Source: an uncultured Oscillibacter sp. | Lineage (GTDB): Bacteria; Bacillota; Clostridia; Oscillospirales; Oscillospiraceae | Direction of reading: 5' to 3' | Assembly (NCBI GenBank): GCA_910583785.1 | Contig: CAJTZK010000005.1 | Location: 8,915-72,914, forward strand | DNA length: 64,000 nucleotides | Shown: positions 49,320-58,043 of the stretch, one piece after another | How positions within the stretch are numbered: the stretch's first letter is position 1 | Layout of the letters: every line of letters begins with the position of its first letter | Translations under genes and position numbers: made by a program | The notes under the pieces: generated by a model | Database searches by the model: none | What the model saw: only the letters and a program-made list of their open reading frames with translations | Told to the model about the DNA's origin: nothing

Positions 49320-52079
49320 ATGGACTACAACAAAACCATCTGCCTGCCGAAGACCGACTTCCCCATGCGGGCGGGACTGCCCAAGCGGGAGCCGGAGATG
49401 CTCAAGCGCTGGGAGGACGAGGACATCTACCACGAGCTCCTCAAAAAGAACGAGGGCAAGCCCCTCTTCAACCTCCACGACGGCCCCCCGTTCTCCAACG
49501 GGTCCATCCACATGGGAACGGCCATGAACAAGGCCATCAAGGACATCATCACCCGGTCCTACGCCATGCGGGGGTACTACACCCCCTACATCCCCGGCTG
49601 GGACAACCACGGAATGCCCATCGAATCCGCCATCATCAAGGAAAACAAGCTGAACCACAAGGCCATGAGCATCCCCGAGTTCCGCTCCGCCTGCCATGAC
49701 TTCGCCGCCCACTATGTGGACGTCCAGCGGGACGCCTTCAAGCGCATCGGCGTGGTGGGGGACTGGGACCACCCCTACCTCACCATGGACCCCGGCTTTG
49801 AGGCCGAGGAGGTGAAGGTCTTCGGGGAGATGTACAAGAAGGGCTACATCTACAAGGGCCTGAAGCCCGTCTACTGGTGCCCCCACGACGAGACTGCCCT
49901 GGCGGAGGCCGAGATCGAGTATCAGGAGGACCCCTGCACCACCGTCTATGTGAAATTCCCCATGCACGACGACCAGGGGAAACTGGGGGCCCTTGACAAG
50001 GAAACCCTCTTCTTCGTGATCTGGACCACCACCATCTGGACCCTCCCCGGCAACCTGGCCATCGCCCTGCACCCGTCTGAGAGCTATGCCATTGTGAAGG
50101 CCCCCAACGGCGAGCACTATATCATGGCGGAGGCCCTGGTGGAGAAGGTGATGAAACTGGGCGGCTTCGACTCCTGGGAGGTCGCGGAGACCCATCCCGG
50201 CAGCTTCTTCGAAAATATGCTGGCGGACCACCCCTTCCTGCCGAAGACCAGCCGCCTGGTGCTGGCGGATTACGTCACCATGGATTCCGGCACGGGCTGC
50301 GTGCACACCGCCCCGGGCTTCGGCGCGGACGACTACCAGACCTGCAAGCGCTATGGCATGGACATGGTGGTCCCCGTGGACGACCAGGGCAGGCACACGG
50401 ACTACGCCGGGAAGTACGTGGGAATGACCACGGACGAGAGCAACCCCGTCATCCTGGCGGACATGAAGGAGAGCGGCATGCTCTTCGCCTCTGAGGACAT
50501 CGTCCACAGCTACCCCCACTGCTGGCGCTGCAAGAGCCCCATCATCTTCCGGGCCACGCCCCAGTGGTTCTGCTCCGTGGATTCCTTCAAGGACGAGGCC
50601 TGCGCCGCCGCCGACGAGGTCCGCTGGGTGCCCAAGTGGGGCATCGACCGGATGAAGTCCATGATCCGGGAGCGCTCCGACTGGTGCATTTCCCGCCAGC
50701 GCCGCTGGGGCCTGCCCATCCCCGTGGTCTACTGCCAGGACTGCGGCAAGCCCGTGGTGACGGACGGGACCATTGAGGCCATTTCCAAGCTCTTCGCCGC
50801 CGAGGGCTCCAACGCCTGGTTTGCCAAGGAGGCGGAGGAGATTCTTCCCGCCGGGTTCGCCTGCCCCCACTGCGGCGGGAAGTCCGGCTTTGAGAAGGAG
50901 ACGGACACCCTGGACGGCTGGTTCGACTCCGGCTCCACCCACTACGCCGCCATGAAGAAGGACCAGGGCTTCTGGCCCGCCACCATGTATATGGAGGGCC
51001 TGGACCAGTACCGGGGCTGGTTCCAGAGCTCCCTGCTCACCGCCGTGGGGGCTTTCGGCAAGGGCGCACCCTTCAAAGAATGCGTCACCCACGGCTGGAC
51101 CGTGGACGGCGAGGGCAAGGCCATGCACAAATCCGCCGGAAACGGCATGGACCCCGCCGAGGTGATTGACAAATACGGCGCGGACATCCTGCGCCTCTGG
51201 GCGGCGAACACGGACTACCACGCCGACGTCCGCTGCTCCCACGAGATTTTCAAGCAGCTCTCCCAGAACTACCTGAAGTTCCGCAACACCGCCCGGTACT
51301 GCCTGGGGAACCTGGACGGCTTCGACCCCAACCACCTGACCGCCCCCGGCGGGATGGAGGAGCTGGACCGCTGGGCCGTGACGCGGCTGAACGCCCTGAT
51401 GGAGAAATGCTTTGCGGCCTACGACGAGTATGAGTTCCTGGCGGCCACCCACGCCGTCAACGACTTCTGCGTGGTGGACATGTCCAACTTCTACCTGGAC
51501 GTCATCAAGGACCGGCTCTACTGCGACGAGAAGGACGGGGCCCCCCGCCGCAGCGCCCAGACCGCCCTGTACCTGATCCTGGACACCATGACCCGGATCA
51601 TGGCCCCGGTCCTGGCCTTCACCTGTGACGAAATCTGGCAGGCCATGCCCCACCGGGAGGAGGACGACCCCCGGAACATCCTTTTCAACGACATGCACCA
51701 GCCCTTCACGGACTATGCCCTGGACGCCGCCGCCATGGAGCGCTGGGCCGTCATCGAGGCCCTGCGGGACCAGGTGAACGCCGCCCTGGAGGCCGCCCGG
51801 AGCGGGAAGAAGATCGGCAAGAGCCTGGAGGCCGCCGTCACCGTCACGGTGCCGGAGGCGGAGGGCTGGCTGGCGGAGGTGCCCAACCTGGCGGACCTGC
51901 TCATCGTGTCCCAGGCCACGGTGAAGACCGGGGCCGGGCCCGCCGTGGAGGTGGCCAAGGCCGGAGGAGGCAAGTGTGAGCGGTGCTGGAAGGTCCTGCC
52001 CTCTGTGGGCTCCGATCCGGACCATCCCGCCCTGTGCCCCCGCTGCGCCGCGGCGGTGAAGAACCTTCCCCAGTTCTGA
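49320..52079 (+). CDS. ileS: Isoleucyl-tRNA synthetase
   Basis: Charges tRNA(Ile). 919 residues. Class I motifs: HDGPPFSNGSIHMGTAMNK region (HIGH as SIHMG), the editing (CP1) domain with TIWTLPGNLAI and GTGCVHTAPGFGADD, and GEGKAMHKSAGN (KMSKS as MHKSAGN). The C-terminal zinc site is CERCWKVLPSVG and CPRCAAAV. It is the bacterial type, which retains the C-terminal zinc ribbon. AAAGGAG precedes the ATG. Controlled by the T-box leader at 48395. Confidence 0.96.
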   Translation: MDYNKTICLPKTDFPMRAGLPKREPEMLKRWEDEDIYHELLKKNEGKPLFNLHDGPPFSNGSIHMGTAMNKAIKDIITRSYAMRGYYTPYIPGWDNHGMPIESAIIKENKLNHKAMSIPEFRSACHDFAAHYVDVQRDAFKRIGVVGDWDHPYLTMDPGFEAEEVKVFGEMYKKGYIYKGLKPVYWCPHDETALAEAEIEYQEDPCTTVYVKFPMHDDQGKLGALDKETLFFVIWTTTIWTLPGNLAIALHPSESYAIVKAPNGEHYIMAEALVEKVMKLGGFDSWEVAETHPGSFFENMLADHPFLPKTSRLVLADYVTMDSGTGCVHTAPGFGADDYQTCKRYGMDMVVPVDDQGRHTDYAGKYVGMTTDESNPVILADMKESGMLFASEDIVHSYPHCWRCKSPIIFRATPQWFCSVDSFKDEACAAADEVRWVPKWGIDRMKSMIRERSDWCISRQRRWGLPIPVVYCQDCGKPVVTDGTIEAISKLFAAEGSNAWFAKEAEEILPAGFACPHCGGKSGFEKETDTLDGWFDSGSTHYAAMKKDQGFWPATMYMEGLDQYRGWFQSSLLTAVGAFGKGAPFKECVTHGWTVDGEGKAMHKSAGNGMDPAEVIDKYGADILRLWAANTDYHADVRCSHEIFKQLSQNYLKFRNTARYCLGNLDGFDPNHLTAPGGMEELDRWAVTRLNALMEKCFAAYDEYEFLAATHAVNDFCVVDMSNFYLDVIKDRLYCDEKDGAPRRSAQTALYLILDTMTRIMAPVLAFTCDEIWQAMPHREEDDPRNILFNDMHQPFTDYALDAAAMERWAVIEALRDQVNAALEAARSGKKIGKSLEAAVTVTVPEAEGWLAEVPNLADLLIVSQATVKTGAGPAVEVAKAGGGKCERCWKVLPSVGSDPDHPALCPRCAAAVKNLPQF

Positions 52080-52100
52080 GAGTCCCCAGGAAAACCAAAA

Positions 52101-52125
52101 GCCCCGCCGCAAGGCGGGGCTTTTC
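52101..52125 (+). terminator. Terminator of ileS
   Basis: GCCCCGCC GCAA GGCGGGGC followed by TTTTCT. Confidence 0.92.
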
Positions 52126-52186
52126 TGGCCGAAGGGCGCGCGGCTGGCACGGGCGGAGGAGGGGCGCGGGCGTTCCGCCGGGGTCC

Positions 52187-52447
52187 TTACTCCGGATAGG
52201 CCCCGTAGAAATCCGCCAGCATCTCCTCCACCCTCACGCCAAGGGCCCGGCAGAGGCAGGCCAGCTCGTAATCCGTGACAATCCGGGCGTTGTGCTCAAT
52301 TTTGCTGATGCTCTGCTGGTCCATGTTGACGTTCATCACCTGGAGCCGGGCCACCAGCTGCTCCTGGGAGAGCCCCCGCAGCTTGCGGAAGTAGTGCAGC
52401 CGCCGGGAAATCACATTTTTGTTGTCATAGTAGTTAATTTTCTTCAT
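52187..52447 (-). CDS. XRE-family HTH regulator
   Basis: 86 residues. NVISRRLHYFRKLRGLSQEQ, LVARLQVMNVNMDQQSISKI and TDYELACLCRALGV form a full Cro/C1-type domain with an unusual insertion (VMNVN) before the recognition helix, a variant frequent in gut Firmicutes. It is divergent from the 52544 gene across an AT-rich 96-base region that probably carries both promoters. Confidence 0.88.
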   Translation of the reverse strand: MKKINYYDNKNVISRRLHYFRKLRGLSQEQLVARLQVMNVNMDQQSISKIEHNARIVTDYELACLCRALGVRVEEMLADFYGAYPE

Positions 52448-52543
52448 AAAAAACCTACGTCAATATGATGTATTTTCTTGACTTTAGCATGGGGCATTTT
52501 CTGATATTATGGCATATAAACGTAATTAGAAAGGAGCGGGACG

Positions 52544-52798
52544 ATGAATTTTTGCGACACGATGCTGCGGAGCCTGCTGGAAAGCCTCCGGGCGGCCGCC
52601 GGGTTTGACAAGGAGGACATGGCGGACATGGCGGTGGAGCTGATGAAGGACGCCAGCTGCCGGGCCCTCCAGGAGATCCGGGAGGTGCTGGGGGACGACA
52701 GCCTGGAGGACCCGGAGTGCTTCTGGCGGATTGAGAAGATTGTGGGTATTTACGAAAAGCTGGGGTCCGACGGCGGCGGGCGGCACGATTTCGGCTGA
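52544..52798 (+). CDS. Small unknown protein ending in RHDFG
   Basis: 84 residues. AAAGGAG upstream of ATG 52544. Helical N-terminus (MLRSLLESLRAAAGFDKEDM), Cys at residue 39, and a conserved-looking end ECFWRIEKIVGIYEKLGSDG followed by GRHDFG. From memory this resembles a family of small proteins common in Oscillospiraceae and Lachnospiraceae (possibly DUF6809); the assignment is tentative. It is divergent from the XRE regulator. Confidence 0.7.
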   Translation: MNFCDTMLRSLLESLRAAAGFDKEDMADMAVELMKDASCRALQEIREVLGDDSLEDPECFWRIEKIVGIYEKLGSDGGGRHDFG

Positions 52799-52843
52799 GC
52801 TGGGTCCTCCGGAAAATTTTTGGATTTCCAGACAATTCCCCCC

Positions 52844-52872
52844 TTGCGCACCGGGAAAAGATGTGCTATACT
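52844..52872 (+). promoter_or_regulatory. Promoter of the zinc phospholipase-like gene
   Basis: TTGCGC (52844-52849), 17-base spacer, TATACT (52867-52872). Confidence 0.75.
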
Positions 52873-52904
52873 AAACCTATTCTTGCGGTTAGGAGGAGCT
52901 AACT

Positions 52905-53450
52905 TTGCAGAAACGTACCCACACCCTTCTGGCCCAGACGCTGCTACGCAGCGGGACGGGCTTTTCCGCCCGGCGCTTTGAGCTGGCCTTCCTCTTCGGG
53001 TCCTTTCAGCCGGACGTCAACCCCCTCAGCTATTTGAAGGGTTCCCTGCACTACAACAAGCTCAAGGGCCATAACTACACGAATTCCCGGGCTTACATCA
53101 ACACCAAGATTTTAAAGCTCCAGCACCGCCGGCGGTGGACCATGTGGCAGTACTATACCCTGGGTAAGCTGACCCACTACCTGGCCGACGCCTATACATA
53201 CCCCCATAACCCGGACTACCCCGACACCATGCTGGACCATCACAACTACGAGACGGACTTCCGCCGCTTCATGCGGGGCTACCTGGCTCACCAGCACCTC
53301 CGCCGCCAGCAGGCCCGCCGGGACCTCATCGCCGCCCTGGAGGAGCTCCACGAGCAGTACATGGCCACCCGGGCCAGTATGCTCCGGGACGCCAACTATA
53401 TCCTCAAGGCCACCAGCCTCTTAATGGCCGGGTGTTTGCCCGCCGCCTGA
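52905..53450 (+). CDS. Zinc-dependent phospholipase C-like protein
   Basis: 181 residues from TTG 52905 (AGGAGGAG upstream). The pattern of metal ligands fits the S1/P1 nuclease-phospholipase C fold: His6 (KRTHTLL), FQPDVNP, SRAYI, GKLTHYLADAYTYPHNPDY (His and Asp) and DHHNYETDF. No signal peptide is visible, so the protein seems cytoplasmic, unlike secreted phospholipases C. The substrate is unknown. Confidence 0.8.
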   Translation: MQKRTHTLLAQTLLRSGTGFSARRFELAFLFGSFQPDVNPLSYLKGSLHYNKLKGHNYTNSRAYINTKILKLQHRRRWTMWQYYTLGKLTHYLADAYTYPHNPDYPDTMLDHHNYETDFRRFMRGYLAHQHLRRQQARRDLIAALEELHEQYMATRASMLRDANYILKATSLLMAGCLPAA

Positions 53451-53518
53451 CCTACTTTTCTTGAAAGAAAAGTAGGCAAAAGAACTTTAGCTCGCTCTGG
53501 TTGTCTGGTGTTTGTCCG
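53451..53518. repeat. Interspersed hairpin repeat family C, copy 2
   Basis: Hairpin CCTACTTTTC / GAAAAGTAGG then CAAAAGAACTTTAGCTCGCT and GTTTGTCCGGG, paralleling 23738-23812. It starts right after the stop of the previous gene. Confidence 0.65.
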
Positions 53519-53605
53519 GGCCGGAGCGACGGCAACGCGGACCGGATTTGTGGGAAAGCACAAGCGGCCTCTGAGCAAAACATCAGCATTTGTAAGAACT
53601 CACAG

Positions 53606-53634
53606 TTTTCATTTCCCGAGCGTTGTGTTATGCT
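53606..53634 (+). promoter_or_regulatory. Probable promoter of the aromatic operon leader
   Basis: TTTTCA (53606-53611), 17-base spacer, TATGCT (53629-53634). Only moderately close to consensus. Confidence 0.55.
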
Positions 53635-53668
53635 TTAAACATCTAAAGAGTCAAAGGGGAACCTGACC

Positions 53669-53770
53669 ATGACCGCCATTGCCCATACCGCTGAATACGG
53701 CTACTCCTACTTTAGCTTTACCTATTTTGGTAAGGCTTTTCGTGGTTTGGCTGGAACCGGGCGTGTGTGA
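53669..53770 (+). CDS. Aromatic leader peptide (attenuator peptide), 33 residues
   Basis: ATG 53669 after AAAGGGG; TGA at 53768-53770. Codons 10-24 encode YGYSYFSFTYFGKAF: four Tyr and four Phe in 15 codons, with no Trp. Such density is the hallmark of leader peptides that measure charged tRNA by ribosome stalling. The reading frame ends 36 bases before a perfect terminator and about 100 bases before DAHP synthase. The 3' end of the reading frame (53749-53762, GGCTG and GGGC) can pair with the terminator's 5' arm. Confidence 0.85.
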   Translation: MTAIAHTAEYGYSYFSFTYFGKAFRGLAGTGRV

Positions 53771-53838
53771 GCTTCCGGTCCTGATTCAGGACGCAGTGTA
53801 CGAAGCGGCCCGCAGCCAAACCGGCTGCGGGCCTTTTT
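53749..53838 (+). promoter_or_regulatory. Transcription attenuator of the aromatic operon
   Basis: Three competing elements. A hairpin GTCCTG / CAGGAC is at 53778-53792. The terminator is GGCCCGCAGCC (53807-53817) / GGCTGCGGGCC (53823-53833) followed by TTTTT. An alternative antiterminator pairs GGCTG (53749-53753) and GGGC (53759-53762) with GCCC and CAGCC of the terminator's 5' arm. A ribosome stalled on Tyr/Phe codons leaves the first strand free and prevents termination; a ribosome reaching the stop codon covers it and allows termination. The layout is seen directly; the mechanism follows known trp/phe attenuators. Confidence 0.85.
53807..53838 (+). terminator. Attenuator terminator before DAHP synthase
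   Basis: Perfect 11-base arms with a 5-base loop (AAACC) and a five-T run, located 34 bases before the DAHP synthase start with no gene ending just before it other than the leader peptide. Confidence 0.92.
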
Positions 53839-53872
53839 GCATTTCAAAAATTTCGTTTAGGAGGAATCCGCT

Positions 53873-54889
53873 ATGATCGTCATTTTGAAGCACAACCCCA
53901 ACCGGGACCAATTGGACAGCCTCATCTCCTGGCTCCAGGAAAAGGGCGTCACCATCCACACCAGCATCGGCGAGGCCAACACCATCCTGGGCCTGGTGGG
54001 GGACACCTCCAAGCTGGACATCGACCTCATCGCCGCCCTGGACATCGTCGAGGACGTGAAGCGGGTCCAGGAGCCCTACAAAAACGCCAACCGGAAGTTC
54101 CACCCGGAGGATACCGTCATCCCCGTGGGGAACACCCAGATCGGCGGCGGCACCCTGACCATCATGGCGGGCCCCTGCTCCGTGGAGAGCGAGGAGCAGG
54201 TGGTGGCCATTGCCAAGGCGGTGAAGGCCAGCGGGGCCACCATGCTCCGGGGCGGGGCCTTCAAGCCCCGGACCTCCCCCTACGCCTTCCAGGGCCTGGG
54301 GGCCACGGGCATCGAGTACCTGAAAGTGGCCCGGCAGGAGACGGGGCTCCCCATCGTGACAGAGCTGATGGACGTGACCCAGCTGCCGTTGTTCAAGGAT
54401 GTGGACGTCATCCAGATCGGGGCCCGGAACATGCAGAACTTCGACCTCCTCAAGGCCGTGGGGCACCAGGACAAGCCCGTCATGATTAAGCGGGGCATGT
54501 CCGCCACCTTTGAGGAGTGGCTGATGAGCGCCGAGTATGTCATGGCCAGCGGAAACGAGAATGTGATCCTCTGCGAGCGGGGGATCCGCACCTTTGAGAG
54601 CTACACCCGGAACACCCTGGACCTGTCCGCCATCCCGGTGATGCGCCAGCTCACCCACCTGCCCATCATCGTGGACCCCAGCCACGCCACAGGCAAGTAC
54701 TGGCTGGTGGAGCCCATGGCCCGGGCCGCCGTGGCGGCGGGGACCGACGGGCTCCAGATTGAGGTCCACAACGACCCGGCCCATGCCCTGTGCGACGGGC
54801 CCCAGTCCCTGAAGCCGGAGGTCTTCGGCCCCCTGGCGAAGAAGCTTTTGAAGCTCCACGCCGTGATGCGGGAGCTGGACAACGAGTAA
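53873..54889 (+). CDS. aroF: 3-deoxy-7-phosphoheptulonate (DAHP) synthase, type I-beta
   Basis: First step of the shikimate pathway: E4P plus PEP to DAHP. 338 residues. The N-terminal ferredoxin-like domain (about 1-75) is the T. maritima-type regulatory domain for Tyr/Phe feedback. The KDO8P/DAHP barrel shows [67 protein letters not shown] and [15 protein letters not shown] precedes the ATG. First structural gene of the attenuator-controlled operon. Confidence 0.95.
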   Translation: MIVILKHNPNRDQLDSLISWLQEKGVTIHTSIGEANTILGLVGDTSKLDIDLIAALDIVEDVKRVQEPYKNANRKFHPEDTVIPVGNTQIGGGTLTIMAGPCSVESEEQVVAIAKAVKASGATMLRGGAFKPRTSPYAFQGLGATGIEYLKVARQETGLPIVTELMDVTQLPLFKDVDVIQIGARNMQNFDLLKAVGHQDKPVMIKRGMSATFEEWLMSAEYVMASGNENVILCERGIRTFESYTRNTLDLSAIPVMRQLTHLPIIVDPSHATGKYWLVEPMARAAVAAGTDGLQIEVHNDPAHALCDGPQSLKPEVFGPLAKKLLKLHAVMRELDNE

Positions 54890-54901
54890 GGAGGGCGGGG
54901 A

Positions 54902-55738
54902 ATGAACGTCGGCATTGTGGGCCTGGGGCTCATCGGCGGCTCCATGGCGAAAAGCGTCAAGGCCCGGACGGCCCACGCCGTCTACGGCGCGGACCTGGAC
55001 CAGGAGACCATGGCCCTGGCCCGGATGAGCGGGGCCATCGACGGCCCCCTGACGGAGGAGAACCTGCCCCGGTGCGATTTGCTTCTGGTTGCTATCTGCC
55101 CCGGCGCGGCGGTGAAGTGGGTGCGGGACCACGCGGGCCAAATTGCCAAGTCCGCCATCGTGGTGGACCTGTGCGGCGTGAAGCGGGTGGTGGTGGAGGC
55201 CCTGGCCCCCCTGGCGGAGGCCCACGGCTTTGCCTACATCGGCGGGCACCCCATGGCGGGACGGGAACGGGGCGGCTTCACCGCCTCTTCCGAGGATTTG
55301 TACGTGGGGGCCTCCATGATTCTCACCCCGGACAAGCGGACGGACATGCAGCTTCTGGAGACTTTGAAAGCCTTCTTCCTGGACATCGGCTTTGCCGGGC
55401 TCACCTTCTCGGACCCGGAGGAGCATGACCGCATCATTGCCTTCACCTCCCAGCTGGCCCATATCACCTCCAGCGCCTATGTAAAATCGCCGGAGGCCCA
55501 GCGCCGCCGGGGCTTTTCCGCCGGGAGCTTCCAGGACATGACCCGGGTGGCCCGGCTGGACGAGGACATGTGGACGGAGCTGTTCCTGGACGACGCGGAC
55601 TATTTGGTGAAGGAGCTGGATATTCTGATTGAGAACCTCACCGCCTATTCCCAGGCCCTGAAATCCGGCGACGCGGAGCGGGTCCGGGCCCTTCTCCGGG
55701 AGGGCCGGGAGTTGAAAGCCACCGCCGGAGGAAATTAA
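54902..55738 (+). CDS. tyrA: Prephenate dehydrogenase
   Basis: Oxidative decarboxylation of prephenate to 4-hydroxyphenylpyruvate on the Tyr branch. 278 residues. Rossmann motif GIVGLGLIGGSMAK, then VVVDLCGVKRVVVEAL, YIGGHPMAGRERGGF, TSQLAHITSSAYV and SFQDMTRVARLD. No chorismate mutase or ACT domain is attached, so it is the minimal form. AAGGAGG lies upstream. Confidence 0.94.
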   Translation: MNVGIVGLGLIGGSMAKSVKARTAHAVYGADLDQETMALARMSGAIDGPLTEENLPRCDLLLVAICPGAAVKWVRDHAGQIAKSAIVVDLCGVKRVVVEALAPLAEAHGFAYIGGHPMAGRERGGFTASSEDLYVGASMILTPDKRTDMQLLETLKAFFLDIGFAGLTFSDPEEHDRIIAFTSQLAHITSSAYVKSPEAQRRRGFSAGSFQDMTRVARLDEDMWTELFLDDADYLVKELDILIENLTAYSQALKSGDAERVRALLREGRELKATAGGN

Positions 55739-55751
55739 AGGAGGACCGCCC

Positions 55752-56819
55752 ATGCCGGACTATAAAGAGATACGGGTGAACACCGTTCCCGCCTATACGG
55801 CCGCCATCGGCCCGGGCCTCTTGAAGGACTGCGGCCAGCGGCTGCGGGAGACGATCCCCCCCTGCCATATGGCGGTGGTCACGGATTCCACCGTGGGGCC
55901 GCTGTACCTGGAAACCGTCACGGAGAGCCTGAAAGCGGCGGGCTATGCCGCCAGCGCTTATGAATTTCCCGCCGGGGAGGAGAGCAAGAACGTCTCCACC
56001 CTGTCGGACATTTTGGAGTTTTTGGCAAAGGAGCGCTTGACCCGCTCCGACTGCCTCGTCGCCCTGGGCGGCGGCGTGGCGGGGGATATGGCGGGCTTTG
56101 CCGCCGCCGTGTACCTCCGGGGCGTCCGGTATGTGCAGATGCCGACGACCCTGCTCTCCGCCGTGGACTCCTCCGTAGGGGGCAAGACCGCCATTAACCT
56201 CCAGGCCGGGAAAAACCTGGCCGGGGCCTTTCTCCAGCCCGCCGCCGTGCTGTGCGGCACGGACTGCCTGAAGACCCTGCCGCCAGAGGTCTTTGCCGAC
56301 GGGGCGGCGGAGGCGGTGAAGACCGGGGTCCTCTGCGACGAGGGCCTGTTCGCCCTCTTTGAGGACGGCACGCTGAAAGCGGACCCGGCGGAGGTTATTG
56401 CCCGGTGCGTGGAATACAAGGCCGGGGTGGTGGAGCGGGACGAGAAGGAGCAGGGAGAGCGGAAGCTCTTAAACCTGGGCCACACCGTGGGCCACGCCAT
56501 TGAAAAGTGCAGCGGGTACACGATTCCCCACGGCCACGCCGTGGCGGCGGGCCTGGCCATAATCGCCCGGGCCGCCGGGGCCCTAGGCTGGACGGAGGAG
56601 CCCATTGCCGCCCGGATCGGCGCGTGCCTTACGAAAAACGCCCTGCCCGTCTCCACGGAGTTCTCCCCCGAGGCCCTGGCGGAGGCGGCGCTCGCGGACA
56701 AGAAGCGCTCCGGCGGAAGCATCACCCTGGTGGTTCCAAAGCGGATCGGCCTCTGCGAATTGAAAACCGTGCCCGTGACGGAGCTGCTGCCCGTCATCCG
56801 GGCGGGATGGGAGGCGTAG
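55752..56819 (+). CDS. aroB: 3-dehydroquinate synthase
   Basis: Converts DAHP to 3-dehydroquinate with NAD and a divalent metal. 355 residues. LGGGVAGDMAGFAAAVYLRG, PTTLLSAVDSSVGGKTAINL, AEAVKTGVLCD and LNLGHTVGHAIE with HGHAVAAGL (metal ligands His and Glu). GGAGGACC precedes the ATG. Confidence 0.95.
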   Translation: MPDYKEIRVNTVPAYTAAIGPGLLKDCGQRLRETIPPCHMAVVTDSTVGPLYLETVTESLKAAGYAASAYEFPAGEESKNVSTLSDILEFLAKERLTRSDCLVALGGGVAGDMAGFAAAVYLRGVRYVQMPTTLLSAVDSSVGGKTAINLQAGKNLAGAFLQPAAVLCGTDCLKTLPPEVFADGAAEAVKTGVLCDEGLFALFEDGTLKADPAEVIARCVEYKAGVVERDEKEQGERKLLNLGHTVGHAIEKCSGYTIPHGHAVAAGLAIIARAAGALGWTEEPIAARIGACLTKNALPVSTEFSPEALAEAALADKKRSGGSITLVVPKRIGLCELKTVPVTELLPVIRAGWEA

Positions 56820-58043
56820 ATGGACGTCAAGATCACCCCCCGCCGCCTCTCCGGCGTGGTCACGCCGCCTCCCAGCAAGTCCCTGGCCCACCGCTGGATT
56901 CTCGCCGCCGCCCTGGCGGCGGGGACCAGCGTGGTCAAGAACGTGGCCTTCTCCGAGGATATTGAGGCCACCCTCCGCTGCATGGAGGCCCTGGGGGCCT
57001 CCTGGGAGGCCGCGGAGGACGGCCTCCGCGTCGCCGGAATCGGCGGCGAGCGCCGCCCCTTCGGGGACCTGCCCCAGTTCGACTGCGGGGAATCCGGGTC
57101 CACCCTGCGCTTTCTGATTCCCATTGCCCTGACGGTGGACCAGGGGGGCGTGTTTACGGGCCGGGGACGGCTGATGGAGCGGCCCCAGCAGCCCTATTTC
57201 GACCTCTTTGACCGGCGGGGGATTTCCTACGCCCTGGAGGACGGCGCCCTCACCGTCCGGGGAAGCCTGTCCCCCGGGGAGTACCGCCTCCGGGGGGACG
57301 TGTCCAGCCAGTTTTTCACAGGCCTTTTGATGGCCCTGCCCCTGCTGGAGGGGCCCAGCGTGGTCATCAGCACCACGAAGCTGGAATCCGCCTCCTACAC
57401 CTCCATGACCATGGGCGTGCTGGCCCGGTGCGGCGTCCATGTCCGCTGGTCCCCGGCGCTGAACGGCTTTGGCGTCGAGCCGGGGGTCTACGGCCCCTTT
57501 GAGGAGACCGTGGAGGCGGACTGGTCCCAGGCGGCCTTTTGGTACGCCGCCCTCTCCCTGGGGAGCAACCTGCGGCTCCGGGGCCTCAAGGGCCAGTCGG
57601 CCCAGGGGGACGCGGCGGTGGTGGGCCACTACAAAAAACTGGCCCTTACGGGCGAGGTGAAAATCAACCTCTCCGACTGCCCGGACCTTCTGCCGCCCCT
57701 GGCGGTCATGGCCGCCGTCCGCCGGGGGACCACCCATTTCACCCACGCCGCCCGCCTCCGGCTGAAGGAGAGCGACCGCCTGGCCACCGTGGCCCAGATG
57801 CTGAAGGCCCTGGGGGGCGCGGTCAGCGAGGAGGAGGATGGACTGACGGTTTACGGCGTCTCCACCCTCCCCGGCGGCGTGGTGGACGGGGCCAACGACC
57901 ACCGGATTGTCATGGCCGCCGCCATCGCCGCCACCCGCTGCCAGGGCCCAGTGGTCATCCAGGGGGCGGAGGCGGTGCGGAAGTCCTACCCCCATTTCTG
58001 GCGGGATTACGAGAACCTGGGAGGTGCGGTCCATGTCCTCTGA
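56820..58043 (+). CDS. aroA: 5-enolpyruvylshikimate-3-phosphate synthase
   Basis: Shikimate-3-phosphate plus PEP to EPSP. 407 residues. PPSKSLAHRWILAAALA (phosphate-binding), ESGSTLRFLIPIA, SSQFFTGLLMALPL and RLKESDRLATVAQML are family signatures. The usual GNAGTAMR-type motif is SGSTLRF, which points to class II (glyphosate-tolerant) EPSPS, though this is not proved. The ATG directly follows the aroB TAG. Confidence 0.95.
   Translation: MDVKITPRRLSGVVTPPPSKSLAHRWILAAALAAGTSVVKNVAFSEDIEATLRCMEALGASWEAAEDGLRVAGIGGERRPFGDLPQFDCGESGSTLRFLIPIALTVDQGGVFTGRGRLMERPQQPYFDLFDRRGISYALEDGALTVRGSLSPGEYRLRGDVSSQFFTGLLMALPLLEGPSVVISTTKLESASYTSMTMGVLARCGVHVRWSPALNGFGVEPGVYGPFEETVEADWSQAAFWYAALSLGSNLRLRGLKGQSAQGDAAVVGHYKKLALTGEVKINLSDCPDLLPPLAVMAAVRRGTTHFTHAARLRLKESDRLATVAQMLKALGGAVSEEEDGLTVYGVSTLPGGVVDGANDHRIVMAAAIAATRCQGPVVIQGAEAVRKSYPHFWRDYENLGGAVHVL

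Noticed and set aside
53679..53876. 65-codon frame overlapping the aromatic leader
   Set aside because: It runs through the attenuator terminator and past the DAHP synthase start; no ribosome binding site. The 33-codon frame in the other register has the aromatic codons and a proper stop before the hairpin.
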